The notes below the pieces were generated by a model. The model made no database searches. It was not told where the DNA came from and worked only from the letters and a program-made list of their open reading frames with translations. Shown piece by piece: positions 1 to 8,919 of a DNA stretch of 26,715 bases. Positions within the stretch are counted from its first letter, which is position 1. Each line of letters opens with the position of its first letter. The stretch is taken from the IMG/VR virus record IMGVR_UViG_3300046817_000592, positions 1 through 26,715 of that record; one strand, 5' to 3'. A program made the translations under genes and the position numbers. Source of the stretch: a virus.

Positions 1-315
1 ACGCCGGCGATGACCGGCTGGAAGCTGCGCATCAAAGGATCCTTTGCGCCGTTCGTGTTCGAGGCCGACACCGACCGCACGACCATCGACTGGCAGGCGA
101 TCTGGTTCTTCGCCGTGGCCGAATGCAAAGCGACGTTTAAACGTCTGGACGGCCGTCCGCTGTTCTCTCAATTCGACATCGTCAACGCGCAGGCCAAGGC
201 CGACGAGTACCTGGGCAACCTCGTCGCCGGCTCGCACATGGGCCAGCGCTACGTTCCCGGTGAGCCGGTGCGGCGCAACGCGGTGCAGCCGATCCTGTTG
301 CCGCTGCCGCCATGA
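1..315 (+). CDS. C-terminal part of a phage virion-region protein, unidentified
   Basis: The reading frame is open at the first base, so the gene begins upstream of the window; an in-frame ATG at 10 is probably internal. About 104 residues remain, mixed in character with several aromatic residues (WKLRIKG, DWQAIWFF) and ending in LLPLPP. Its stop overlaps the next start as ATGA (312-315), so it belongs to the same operon as the nozzle-region genes and is probably a tail or head-tail connection protein. I do not recognise a family. Position just before the nozzle-like protein is the only functional hint. Confidence 0.7.
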   Translation, partial: TPAMTGWKLRIKGSFAPFVFEADTDRTTIDWQAIWFFAVAECKATFKRLDGRPLFSQFDIVNAQAKADEYLGNLVAGSHMGQRYVPGEPVRRNAVQPILLPLPP

Positions 316-1130
316 GGACCATCGTCCTCAATGCCACGTCGGCGGGCATGACGCGCCTGCGGACGAAAGGTGGCGCGAGCCCCGAATCGCTGTACGAGCT
401 TTACAACGGCTACGTCAACGCCTCGAAGATCCCCCGCGCGCGACCGCCGGCGGTGTGGAAGTTCCAGGTCGCCGACAAGTCCAAGGGGCTGGTCTGGTTC
501 AAGGGTACTTTTTATACATTTTCCGCGCACGTCGCCACCGCGGTCGCCGGCTCGACCAACCGCGTCCTGATCCACCCGGTCGTCGGCTACGCCGGCGAGA
601 TCAAGCAGATCCACTTCGCCCAGCCCTTCATGGGCTGCTTGTTCGTGACGGCCGAATTCACGGCCGACGGCGCGACGCCGGCGGGGATTTACCACTACTG
701 GCTCACCGACCCGCCGGTCTGGCAGGGCAACCACATCTACAAGGACAACGAGCTGGTGTCGCCTTCGGTGCCGAACGGCCTGTACTACAAGGCGAGCCTG
801 CAGAAGCCGCCGGTGTCGTGGCAACCGCTGACCAGCTACCGCACCAACGACAGCGTGCAGCCGTCCACCTACAACGGCTTCATGTACGTCGCGACGTTTC
901 TGCAGCCGACGAGCCCGACGACCTCGACCGACACCGAGCCGGTGTGGCCGACGACCGAGTACGCGACCGTCATCGAATCCTCGAGCGGCCCCACCACCAC
1001 CAGCCAGCCGCCCGAGCCCCCCGCGCCGCCGCCGTCGCAACCGCCCGGCACCGATCCCGGCGGCCGTTACGGCAACCCCGGCGGATCCGGCATCAAGAGC
1101 AGCCTCATCAACCCGATCAGGCCGAACTAG
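312..1130 (+). CDS. Putative tail structural protein with carbohydrate-binding-like repeat module
   Basis: This is a 272-residue protein. The first ~160 residues look like beta-rich virion protein (KGTFYTF, GCLFVTAEF). Residues ~165-220 carry a module of the form W-Q-P-x-T-S-Y then S-V-Q-P...NGF-Y and E-P-V-W-P-T, which resembles small carbohydrate-binding or fibre modules. The same pattern recurs at the start and middle of the next protein. The C-terminus is a Pro/Gly/Ser-rich linker followed by about ten residues ending NPIRPN. The TAG stop abuts the next ATG with no gap. It overlaps its upstream neighbour by ATGA. A tail/nozzle accessory role is inferred from context and composition; no catalytic motif is visible. 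Confidence 0.75.
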   Translation: MRTIVLNATSAGMTRLRTKGGASPESLYELYNGYVNASKIPRARPPAVWKFQVADKSKGLVWFKGTFYTFSAHVATAVAGSTNRVLIHPVVGYAGEIKQIHFAQPFMGCLFVTAEFTADGATPAGIYHYWLTDPPVWQGNHIYKDNELVSPSVPNGLYYKASLQKPPVSWQPLTSYRTNDSVQPSTYNGFMYVATFLQPTSPTTSTDTEPVWPTTEYATVIESSSGPTTTSQPPEPPAPPPSQPPGTDPGGRYGNPGGSGIKSSLINPIRPN

Positions 1131-3290
1131 ATGGCACGCGGCGCCAACCCCTGGACGATGGGAACCACCTACCCGCCGGGCTCGGTGGTGCAACCCACGC
1201 ACGTCAACGGCTACAGCTCCAACCCGCCGCTGAATCCGGATTTCGAGTCGGGCTTCACGAACTGGACCGCCGACGCCGGCTGGAGCATTTCCACCGCGCA
1301 GATGTACTCAGGCACGCAGTCGGCGATGCTGGCGACCGGCAACAGCAACAAGGCGCTGCTCAACACCCTGCAGGTTGTCGTCACGCCCGGCCAGATGATC
1401 AATGCGAGCGCCGTCGTCAACTTCACCGCGGTCGGCGCGGCGACGATGGCGGTGACGCTGACCTGGTACAACTCAGGCGGCGGTGTCATCAGCACATCGG
1501 TCGGCGCCGCAGCCAACGGCGCGCTCCTGACGCGCGGCTCGCCGGGATGGACCGGCATCAACGTCTTCGGCCAGGCACCCACGACAGCCGTCAAGGTGGC
1601 GATTGGCTGCATCGGCTCCAACACCAGCGGCCACTCGATCTACGTCGACTACTTCGACTGGGACTACCTGCAGGTGCCTTTCCTGGCCCCCAGCCTGTGG
1701 TTCGCGCAGCAGGCCGACACCGGCAAATCGGGGAGCATCGAGCCCGACTGGCTGTCGGTCCCGGTCGGCGGCACCATCAACGACAACACGGTCACCTGGT
1801 CGGCCCAGATACCGACCGCCATCACGTGGGTTTGCCGGGCGCTGATGACCAGCGGCAGCGGCGAGCCCGTCTGGCCGACCGTGCAGGGACAGGTCAAGCA
1901 CGACGGCAGCTTCAACGGCGGCGTGGACTGGATCGCGGTCACGCCACAGGTGGTCGACCCGAAGAATCCGCTGCTGCCGCCGCAGTCGAAATTCGTGTTT
2001 GCCGCGGCCTCGAAGATCTTCATGCTCGACGGTGACATCGCGCCGTTCTCGGCGACGACCAATCCGCTCGACTGGTCGAGCGAGGCGAACGCCGGCTTCC
2101 TGCCAATCGGCCTGCGCGCGTTCGGCACCAACCCGTTCCTGGCCGCCGGCATCTATCGCTCCAACGCCGTGTTTATGAACTCCGAAGGCCTGCAGATGTG
2201 GCAGCTGGACGAAGACCCGGCGAACATGGCGCTGCTCGACGCGCTCCCGGTCGGCTGCTCGCAGCATCGCTCGATCGCGTCGGTCAACGACGACATGCTG
2301 TTCCTGTCGTCGCAGGGCGTGCGCTCGATGGGCATCTCGGCCGGTTCGGGCAACCTGCAGTCCGGCGATGTCGGCATGCCCCTCGACCCGCTGGTGCAGG
2401 TGGCGCAGGCCTGGGCGATCGCGAACAACGTCGAGCCGATCGGCGGCTATTTCCCGGCGCTGGGCCAGTACTTCCTCGCCTTCCCCGGCTGGCCTGCCGA
2501 CAACCAGTTCTGGTCATCCGGCGGCACCTGCCCCGCCACGTCGCACGTCGGCAACGCCTACACGGCCGTCATCCCCGGCGCGACCCTGCGCTACGGCGCC
2601 TTCTACACGATCACCTTCAACTTCACCGCGACAGGGGCGGCCTCGCTCGTCATCAACGACGGCACGAACGACCTGGCGCCGCCGCATGCCATCGGGCCGT
2701 TTGCCAACATCACGGCCGGCTCGACCTGGGCGGTGGTGTACGACCCGAACCTGATGTCCTTCAGCCTGACCGAGATCACGCGCCTGTTCGTCTACACGAT
2801 GGGCCGCACGGGCGAAGTCGGCTCCTGGAGCCACTACGCGGTGCAGTTCACGATCGAGAATTTCTGCCTCGCCGGCGACGGCGTCTACATGCGCGGCACG
2901 CGCGCGGGCGTCCCGCAGGTGTGGCAGTTCGATCCGACGGCGTTGATCGACACCATCTCGACCGGCAACCTGCAGACCTACTCGGTCGTGCAGTGGCCGT
3001 GGCTCGATGACGGCCAGCCCGGCGTGACCAAGCAACTGAGCGGCATCGACATGGCCGTGACGATGCAGAACGCGATCGCGTACTCCGTGGAGATCGGCTA
3101 CGACCAGACCGACAAGAACGCCTTCACCTCTCCGTATTTCCAGATGGCGACCGACACGATTCCGGGGCTCATGTACCCCTTCCAGGTCAAGGCGCCGTCG
3201 TTCTCGTTGCGCGCGGTGTTCCAGAACGATTCGGGCTGGTCGCTGCAGGTGGCGGACCTGTACCTCACCGACAAGAGGCTCACGTCGTGA
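1131..3290 (+). CDS. Tail nozzle-like beta-propeller protein with inserted binding domains
   Basis: This is a 719-residue protein. Residues ~5-28 contain a W...TTY..GSVVQPT..NGY module. Residues ~34-180 look like a galactose-binding/CBM fold (NPDFESGFTNW, then a beta-rich stretch ending DYFDWDYL). Residues ~190-270 hold two further EPxW modules. From ~287 onward the protein resembles the propeller region of podovirus tail nozzle proteins (FVFAAASKIFMLDGD, RSNAVFMNSEGLQMWQLD, MLFLSSQGVRSM, GVPQVWQFDPT). A fibre-like beta domain (~465-545) interrupts this region. In T7-like phages the nozzle (gp12) closes the tail tube and contacts fibres. Assignment rests on motif resemblance and on the GNAT-like and ejection genes that follow. 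Its stop overlaps the next start (GTGA). Confidence 0.72.
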   Translation: MARGANPWTMGTTYPPGSVVQPTHVNGYSSNPPLNPDFESGFTNWTADAGWSISTAQMYSGTQSAMLATGNSNKALLNTLQVVVTPGQMINASAVVNFTAVGAATMAVTLTWYNSGGGVISTSVGAAANGALLTRGSPGWTGINVFGQAPTTAVKVAIGCIGSNTSGHSIYVDYFDWDYLQVPFLAPSLWFAQQADTGKSGSIEPDWLSVPVGGTINDNTVTWSAQIPTAITWVCRALMTSGSGEPVWPTVQGQVKHDGSFNGGVDWIAVTPQVVDPKNPLLPPQSKFVFAAASKIFMLDGDIAPFSATTNPLDWSSEANAGFLPIGLRAFGTNPFLAAGIYRSNAVFMNSEGLQMWQLDEDPANMALLDALPVGCSQHRSIASVNDDMLFLSSQGVRSMGISAGSGNLQSGDVGMPLDPLVQVAQAWAIANNVEPIGGYFPALGQYFLAFPGWPADNQFWSSGGTCPATSHVGNAYTAVIPGATLRYGAFYTITFNFTATGAASLVINDGTNDLAPPHAIGPFANITAGSTWAVVYDPNLMSFSLTEITRLFVYTMGRTGEVGSWSHYAVQFTIENFCLAGDGVYMRGTRAGVPQVWQFDPTALIDTISTGNLQTYSVVQWPWLDDGQPGVTKQLSGIDMAVTMQNAIAYSVEIGYDQTDKNAFTSPYFQMATDTIPGLMYPFQVKAPSFSLRAVFQNDSGWSLQVADLYLTDKRLTS

Positions 3291-3817
3291 CCGCGCGCGC
3301 CCCCCCGGTCGTCGTGTCCCGCCCGCCGGCGAACATCATCCGGTGTAAATTGATACATCTGCACTATTTGTGTGCGCGCGCCCGCGACGACGAGCGCCAC
3401 CAGTTCGCGGTCTTGAGCGACCACGAAGTCTACGACCCCGAGCTGGCGTGGGCCGAGTTCGCTGCGCTGACGCTGCGCGGGCCGCACTTCACCGCACTGG
3501 ATGACGACAACATGCCCGCGGCCGCCGGCGGCTACCACCTGGTCCGCGACGGCGTGTGGCAGTCGTGGATGGTCGGCACCGACGAAGGCTGGGACCGCCA
3601 CTGGCGCAGCATCACCAAGGGCTGTCGCTGGCTCATGGACGGCCTCTTCGACGGCGGCGCGCGGCGCCTGCAGACGAGCGCGCTGGCCTCGCGCGGCGAA
3701 GCGATCCACTGGTACATCGAAGGCCTGAAGATGACGCCGTGCGGCGTGTGGGCAGGCTACGGACGCAACGGCGAGGCCGTCGCGCATTTCGAGCGGTTGC
3801 ATCCTGGAGGTGCGTGA
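3287..3817 (+). CDS. GNAT-like internal virion protein (T7 gp13-type)
   Basis: This 176-residue protein starts with GTG overlapping the upstream TGA (GTGA). Residues ~55-170 have the layout of the phage GNAT-like proteins found beside nozzle and ejection genes: QSWMVGTDEGW, a helix with RWLMDGLFDGG, then RRLQTSALASRGEAIHWYIEGLKM (shown here only by position, ~125-148) and a final GRNGEAVAHFERL strand. T7 gp13 occupies the equivalent place and is needed for assembly of the internal core. The first ~45 residues are an extra, Arg/Cys/His-rich segment encoded by unusually AT-rich codons (around 3343-3372). True acetyltransferase activity is doubtful; a structural role is more likely. Confidence 0.72.
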   Translation: MTARAPPVVVSRPPANIIRCKLIHLHYLCARARDDERHQFAVLSDHEVYDPELAWAEFAALTLRGPHFTALDDDNMPAAAGGYHLVRDGVWQSWMVGTDEGWDRHWRSITKGCRWLMDGLFDGGARRLQTSALASRGEAIHWYIEGLKMTPCGVWAGYGRNGEAVAHFERLHPGGA

Positions 3818-4488
3818 TGGGCGGCGGCGGCGGCACAAGCAGCGCACAGAAACAGGCAGACGCGAACGAGGCCGAACGCCAGCGGAAAATCGCTGAGTCG
3901 ACCGGCGCGATCAACAAGATGTTCGATGACCCCGCGCGCCAGGCGCAGTACGACGCGCTCGGCAACGCCACGACGAAGTTCTACACCGGCGACGTCGACA
4001 AGCAGAACACCGAAGCGCAGCGGCAACTGTCGTTCGCGCTCGCGCGATCGGGCCTTTCCGGCGGCTCCGAGCAGCTGGACAAGGGCAAGGTGTTGACCGA
4101 GGACTACCAGAAGGCGTTGCTCGAGGCATCACGCCGCGGGCAGTCCGCCGCGGCGAGCCTCAAGAGCAGCGACGAGCAGACGCGCCAGCAGCTGATCGCG
4201 ATGGCGATGGGCGGGCTCGACGCGACGTCGGCCAGTTCGGAGGCCGCCAGCGCGCTGCGTTCGAACGTCGAGGGCGCGCAGGCCGACGCGGGGGCCAACT
4301 CGCTGGGCGATCTCTTCACCAACCTGGGCAACACGTACCAGACCTCGCAGGAGGCCGCGGCCGCGCGCCGGGGGCAGAAATACGGCTACACGTCGCTGTA
4401 CTCGCCGATGTTCGGGCCGCAGGCAAGCGCGCCGCCGCCGCAGCAGCAGCCGCAGAACATCACCTATTCTGGCTGGCCGCAGTATTGA
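3817..4488 (+). CDS. Internal virion (ejection) protein, small Ala/Gln-rich
   Basis: This is a 223-residue protein. The ATG at 3817 was chosen because it is preceded by GGAGG at 3806-3810 and overlaps the upstream stop (TGATG); longer in-frame extension upstream is a shadow of the GNAT-like gene. It begins with a MGGGGGTSSAQKQADANEAE segment typical of small internal phage proteins, is helical and Ala/Gln/Ser-rich, and ends with YGYTSLYSPMFGPQ and a PPPQQQP stretch. In podoviruses this slot holds gp14-like proteins that form part of the conduit through the cell envelope on DNA ejection. No strong transmembrane segment is evident here. Confidence 0.65.
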   Translation: MGGGGGTSSAQKQADANEAERQRKIAESTGAINKMFDDPARQAQYDALGNATTKFYTGDVDKQNTEAQRQLSFALARSGLSGGSEQLDKGKVLTEDYQKALLEASRRGQSAAASLKSSDEQTRQQLIAMAMGGLDATSASSEAASALRSNVEGAQADAGANSLGDLFTNLGNTYQTSQEAAAARRGQKYGYTSLYSPMFGPQASAPPPQQQPQNITYSGWPQY

Positions 4489-4500
4489 TCGGAGAACGAC

Positions 4501-5223
4501 ATGGGAACCGAAGCATTCTGGGTGCCATTCGCGATCTCTGCTGCCACAGCAGCGGCGGGCGCCGGCGCGACCTACATCAACCAGCGCAACACCGCGAAAA
4601 AGCAGGACAGCGAGCTGGCGATGCAGCTGCGCGGCCAGGCCGACAAGCAGCGCGAGGCCGATGCCAAGACCGCGCAGCTGATCCAGACCGAAGGCAAGTC
4701 GACCGATGCGGAGGACCGGGCGAAAATCTCGGCCGACTTCGGCCGGCAGCTGGCGTCCAAGGCGCCGGCGACGGCCGCGCCGTTCAGCCTGGCCGGCAAC
4801 GTGTCCGACACGTTCAAGAAAGCCGGCTCGGACACGGCGCTGGGGGTCCAGAAGTACGGCCAGGATCTGGCCGGCAACATGGCCGACATGCAGGCGCCCT
4901 TCGCGCAGCGCCTGCGCGACCAGCTGACGATGGGCCGCTACAAGACCGACATCAACCAGATCGGCCGCTTCAACCGCGGCGACACGTTCCTGTCGAACAT
5001 GCGGCTCAACGCGATCCGCGGCGACCCGAAGCTGGCCGCGTTCTCGAGCATCGCCGGCGCTGCCTCCAAGGCGGGTTTTGGCGCCGCCGCTCCCACCGGC
5101 CCCGGCACCGGGTCGTGGGAAGCCGCGCCGAACCTCACCAACAACCTGCCTGACATCTTCGACTTCAACGGCGCGGCGGCGACGCGGAACCTGCCGTTCA
5201 ACTACTACGCACCCACGGGATGA
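4501..5223 (+). CDS. Internal virion (ejection) protein with N-terminal hydrophobic segment
   Basis: This is a 240-residue protein with a clear ribosome binding site (GGAGAA at 4491-4496) before the ATG. Residues ~5-25 are hydrophobic and Ala/Gly-rich (FWVPFAISAATAAAGAGA), a plausible membrane-inserting segment. A helical region rich in Lys/Gln/Asp follows (QRNTAKKQDSELAMQL), then a Gly/Ala-rich tail ending in NYYAPTG. This architecture and the place after the GNAT-like gene match ejected gp14-type proteins that insert into the outer membrane. The stop overlaps the next start (ATGA at 5220-5223), suggesting fixed stoichiometry with the next protein. Confidence 0.65.
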   Translation: MGTEAFWVPFAISAATAAAGAGATYINQRNTAKKQDSELAMQLRGQADKQREADAKTAQLIQTEGKSTDAEDRAKISADFGRQLASKAPATAAPFSLAGNVSDTFKKAGSDTALGVQKYGQDLAGNMADMQAPFAQRLRDQLTMGRYKTDINQIGRFNRGDTFLSNMRLNAIRGDPKLAAFSSIAGAASKAGFGAAAPTGPGTGSWEAAPNLTNNLPDIFDFNGAAATRNLPFNYYAPTG

Positions 5224-6632
5224 GTGTCATGCCAGCCGGATACGATGAGTACGGAACCCTTTCGCCGAGCAGCGGCCTGTACCAGCCCAGCGCCTACGAG
5301 CTGGCCCGCAATCGCGGCGTGGGCGATCGCCCCGGCTACTCCCGCCTGGGCAGCTCGATCGGCGACATGATCTTCGGCGGCGCCGCGCGCGACGCGGCGA
5401 CGGGCAACGCCTTCGTCGGCGGGGCGGGCAACGAGGTCAAGCTGCAGGATGCGCTGATGAAGGCGCGCGCCGTGCGCGACGCCGAGATCGGCCGGCAGAG
5501 CATGGCCGCGAAGTACATGGACACCGACCCGGACCTGGCCAACCTGATCCTGCAGGACAAAGGAACGCTCAACGGCATGGCCGAATATCGCGCCGGCGCG
5601 CAGAAGCTTTCGGAGATCAAGGATCTCTGGGCGCAGGCGAACAGCGCGAATCCGGACATGAATCGGTTCTCGCGCGGGATGATCGTCGTCGGCGGAAAGG
5701 CGGTGCCGATGTCCACCGTGCAGGGCGACACGATGTTCAACGAGTACATGACGCCCGGCACGAATTCGGCCACGACCACCGAACTGGGCAAGTCGAAGAT
5801 CGGCGCGGAAAAGGCGCTCGAGGCCGAACACTACGCGCAGGCCGAGCGCGCGAAAGCCGCCATCAGCTCCGACAAGGCCGGCTTCTACGACAACTTCACC
5901 GACAACGAAGGCAATCTGTGGCAAGTCGACAAACGCGATCCTCTGCATCCGGTGAAGGTCGGCGGCGAACTGGGTTTCGGCAGTCCCATGTACAAGCCGG
6001 GAACGCAGCCCAAGCCGCCCGACACCTCGCTCAAGCCCTCGCACCTGTCACGCGAGGCGATGGTCACCGATCTGGGCGGGGAGCCCAACGCGGAGGGCGT
6101 TCGCCGCACCGATCCAGGCAAGCTGGCGTCGTTCACCCAGCTCCAGCAGAACCTGATCGCGGCCGGCGATCCGGACGCGCGCAACTCGGATTACGTGATG
6201 GGCAAATGGCTCGAGGCCGTCGGCCACCCCGGCGAAGAACCGCCGCCGGGGGCGATGGTCCCGCCGCCGGGCGATCAGTCTGCACTCGATTGGATCGCCA
6301 AGCACGGCGGTCAGGCGCCGTCCGACTGGCTCGCGGCGCGCGGCAAGCAGCCGTCGGCCGTCACGCAGTCGATGATGCCGCCGGAAGCCCGCTCGGCGAC
6401 GCCGGGCATGATGCTGTCGGACCAGGCGCCGCCGGTCGCCTCGTCTGACTTGGGCGGTCTGGTGACCGGGGCCGCACCACCCGCCGCCGCCGCGCCGGCC
6501 GCGCCGGTTGGCGCCAAACCGCCACGGCCGAAGAACGTCTCCGAATACCGGGCTACGATGCGGGCCGCCGGGTCGAAGATGAGCGACGAGCAGCTCGGCA
6601 AGGCCTACCAGGAGCGGTTCGGTGGCAGTTGA
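5220..6632 (+). CDS. Internal virion (ejection) protein, 470 residues
   Basis: The N-terminal ~230 residues are helical with Ala/Lys/Asp-rich stretches (LQDALMKARAVRDAEIGRQ, AEKALEAEHYAQAERAKA). A small beta-like element occurs at ~222-255 (GNLWQVDKRDPLHPVKVGGE). The last ~150 residues are Pro/Ala-rich linkers (PPPGAMVPPPGDQ, APPAAAAPAAPVGAKPP) before a short helical C-terminus (SDEQLGKAYQERFGGS). I do not recognise a named domain. The gene sits between a gp14-like gene and two very large ejection proteins, so a gp15-like role in the internal core is the best inference. Its end overlaps the next GTG start by 11 bases. Confidence 0.6.
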   Translation: MSVMPAGYDEYGTLSPSSGLYQPSAYELARNRGVGDRPGYSRLGSSIGDMIFGGAARDAATGNAFVGGAGNEVKLQDALMKARAVRDAEIGRQSMAAKYMDTDPDLANLILQDKGTLNGMAEYRAGAQKLSEIKDLWAQANSANPDMNRFSRGMIVVGGKAVPMSTVQGDTMFNEYMTPGTNSATTTELGKSKIGAEKALEAEHYAQAERAKAAISSDKAGFYDNFTDNEGNLWQVDKRDPLHPVKVGGELGFGSPMYKPGTQPKPPDTSLKPSHLSREAMVTDLGGEPNAEGVRRTDPGKLASFTQLQQNLIAAGDPDARNSDYVMGKWLEAVGHPGEEPPPGAMVPPPGDQSALDWIAKHGGQAPSDWLAARGKQPSAVTQSMMPPEARSATPGMMLSDQAPPVASSDLGGLVTGAAPPAAAAPAAPVGAKPPRPKNVSEYRATMRAAGSKMSDEQLGKAYQERFGGS

Positions 6633-8919
6633 GCTTGACATCCCCGATCCCTACGCCGAGCCCAAACCAAAGTACTCGACCAAGCTCGACGTTCCGGATC
6701 CCTACGCCACCAAGCTCGACGTTCCGGATCCGTATGCCGCGGCGCCGCCCGACATCGTCATCGACCCCGCGCGCCCGCTCGACACGATCTCGAGTCTGTG
6801 GAACGCGCTGCCGTCCGTACCGGAAGCCAAGGCGCTGCCGCCGGTGACGGCCGCGGACCTGGACCCGCGCGGGTTGGGTGGCGCCAACATCGTGCCGGGG
6901 CTTGAGGCCACTCGATTCCTGCCGGAAGTGCAGCGTGCGGGACTGGGCGGCTTGAGCCAGCTGGCGATGGCCGGCGCCGGCGCCTCGACGCTGGTGGCGC
7001 CCGACGTTCCGGCGATCCAGGATCCGTTGTTCCGCGCCGCCGACTACTTCGGCGACAAGGCCGCGGCGATCGCGCCGTCGAGCCCGGAAGAGTCGATGAT
7101 GCAGATGCCGCTGACAGGCATCGCCGGCATGTTCGGCGGCGGCCGTGGCCGCGAGGTGGTCAAGGCCGGCGGCACGGTCGAGCAGGGCGTGGCCGGCACC
7201 GGGATCGAGGCGGGCCAGAACCTGTCCTCGCTGCTGGTGCCGTACCTGGGCAAGTCGCTCGTCTCGCGCCTGCTGATGCAGACGGCCGCCGCGCCGGCGA
7301 TCGCCGAAGTCGGCCGCCGCGCCAGCAACGAACTGCTGCCCGAATCGATGCACCAGGAGTACTCGCCTACGGAGTCGATCTTGGCCGCGCTGGGCGCCGC
7401 GCCGTTCGCCTTCGGTGGCGGGCATGGCGGTGCCGAGCCGATCACGCCGCGCGACATGGCCAGGGCCGCCGAATCGCGCGAGCGCGCCGACGTGAACCCG
7501 CCGCCGCCGGAAGCCGCGCCGCTGACGCCCGAACAGGACCGCGCGGCCACCCGCGATGCGCTGATGGCTCGCTGGCAGAACGCCGCCACGCCCGAAGAGC
7601 AGCGCGCCGCCGCCGCCAACCTCGCCGCGTTCGACTACGAGTCTCGCGGTCGGCCCGCCGCGCCGCCGGGCCAGCCGCTCAACGTCACGCCGCCACCCGT
7701 CGGCTCACCGGGTGCGCCCGATACCACGGCGATCAAGGTCGAGCCGGCGCCGGTCCAGCCGGTTGCACCGGAACCGGCTCCCGTCGTAGAACCGCCTGTA
7801 ACGCCCGTGGAGGCGCGCGCGCCCGAGCCGGTCCAACCGGCGGCCGTCGCCGCGCCCACGCAACTGCCGCTGCCGCTGGAGGCTCCCGGTGCCAAAGAAG
7901 CTGCTCCCGTCGAACCCCCGGTGGCTGCTGGCAGGGAGCCTGTCCCAAGGGTGCCTGGCGGCCCTGATGCAGCTGCAGAGGGAGGCGGCACCGAAGTCGC
8001 CACCGAACCCGTCACCAAAGCCGCCACCGAGCCGGTGGCTCCGGTGGGTCAAGAGCCTGCCCCACCTCCGCTGATCACGCCGGAAGAGGCCAAGGCCGGC
8101 GAACCCGCGCCAGCCGCCAAAACTGACGAAACCCCGGCGCCCGCTCCGGAGGGCAAGCCGGCCGAGCCCGCCAAAACTGACGAAACCATCCTGGCGACGA
8201 AGGACGCCACGACGAAGCAGCGCGAGGATCGCGGGGCGTCGGTACTGCCGCCCGACACGCCGCACGAATGGCACGAAGCGGACGCCAAGGCCAAGGACCG
8301 CATCGCGCAGGATCCGAACTACGCGAGCAACCTGGCCAACGAGGTGGTCAAGTCGAAGCGGCCGATCGATGACGTCGAGTCGATGGCGCTGCTCAATCAC
8401 CGCGTGGATCTGCAGAACCGATTCGATGAGGCGACGCGCGCGATCGCCAAGGCGCTGGACGAGGGCGACAAGGGCGCCGAGATCAAGGGTCGCCTCGAGC
8501 GCGCGCAGATCGAGAATGCGCTCGAAACCAACGAGCGCGCCGCGCAGCACAGCAAGAGTGCGGTGGGACGTTCGCTCAACGCGACGAAGGCGGGACTGAC
8601 GCGCGACTTCTCGCTGGCGCACACGATCGCGCGGGCGAAGGTGGCGTACCGCGGAAAGTGGGGCGAGAGTACGCGCGCGACCATCGAGCGCCTGACGAAG
8701 GAGCTGGAAGCGCAGAAGGCGATCGCGGAGGGCAAAGGCAAGGGCAAGACGAAGGCCGCCGGCGAAGGCAAGGCGGGCGGGGAAGCCAAGCCCGCGCCGC
8801 CGCGCGAGCCCAAGCCGAAACAGACGCCGGATGAGAGGATGCAGGCCCGGCTGAAAAAAGAGATCAGCAAGCACGAAGACCAGATCGCCGCCCGCCTCAA
8901 GGCTTGTCCCATCCCATGA
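6622..8919 (+). CDS. Large internal virion protein, N-terminal half of an ejection pair
   Basis: This is a 765-residue protein with a GTG start at 6622 overlapping the previous stop. The N-terminus contains three copies of a LD(I/V)PDPYA motif (residues ~4-39), the last two encoded by a 30-base tandem repeat. Residues ~95-290 are Gly/Ala-rich and hydrophobic in places (LGGLSQLAMAGAGASTLVAP). Residues ~370-540 form a long Pro/Ala/Glu linker with two AKTDET repeats. The C-terminal ~220 residues are strongly helical and charged, with a Gly/Lys/Ala-rich stretch (EGKGKGKTKAAGEGKAGG). No lytic transglycosylase Glu motif could be recognised. The coil at the end appears to continue into the next gene (see findings). 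Confidence 0.6.
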   Translation: MAVELDIPDPYAEPKPKYSTKLDVPDPYATKLDVPDPYAAAPPDIVIDPARPLDTISSLWNALPSVPEAKALPPVTAADLDPRGLGGANIVPGLEATRFLPEVQRAGLGGLSQLAMAGAGASTLVAPDVPAIQDPLFRAADYFGDKAAAIAPSSPEESMMQMPLTGIAGMFGGGRGREVVKAGGTVEQGVAGTGIEAGQNLSSLLVPYLGKSLVSRLLMQTAAAPAIAEVGRRASNELLPESMHQEYSPTESILAALGAAPFAFGGGHGGAEPITPRDMARAAESRERADVNPPPPEAAPLTPEQDRAATRDALMARWQNAATPEEQRAAAANLAAFDYESRGRPAAPPGQPLNVTPPPVGSPGAPDTTAIKVEPAPVQPVAPEPAPVVEPPVTPVEARAPEPVQPAAVAAPTQLPLPLEAPGAKEAAPVEPPVAAGREPVPRVPGGPDAAAEGGGTEVATEPVTKAATEPVAPVGQEPAPPPLITPEEAKAGEPAPAAKTDETPAPAPEGKPAEPAKTDETILATKDATTKQREDRGASVLPPDTPHEWHEADAKAKDRIAQDPNYASNLANEVVKSKRPIDDVESMALLNHRVDLQNRFDEATRAIAKALDEGDKGAEIKGRLERAQIENALETNERAAQHSKSAVGRSLNATKAGLTRDFSLAHTIARAKVAYRGKWGESTRATIERLTKELEAQKAIAEGKGKGKTKAAGEGKAGGEAKPAPPREPKPKQTPDERMQARLKKEISKHEDQIAARLKACPIP
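6679..6738 (+). repeat. 30-base tandem repeat encoding KLDVPDPYA
   Basis: Two adjacent 30-base units (6679-6708 and 6709-6738) differ at only two positions. Each encodes the peptide TKLDVPDPYA. A third, diverged copy lies just upstream at about 6628-6660 (VELDIPDPYA). The near-identity of the last two units points to recent duplication. Confidence 0.9.

Noticed and set aside
3343-3372. Phage-type or host promoter in the AT-rich start of the GNAT-like gene
   Set aside because: No paired -35/-10 with normal spacing was found and the region is coding; it is noted only as an AT-rich patch.
8854-8919. Programmed -1 frameshift at the A6 run (8854-8859) joining the two ejection genes
   Set aside because: The run is not in a standard slippery register, and the zero-frame coil downstream of it looks genuine; ATGA coupling or gene fission explains the arrangement better.
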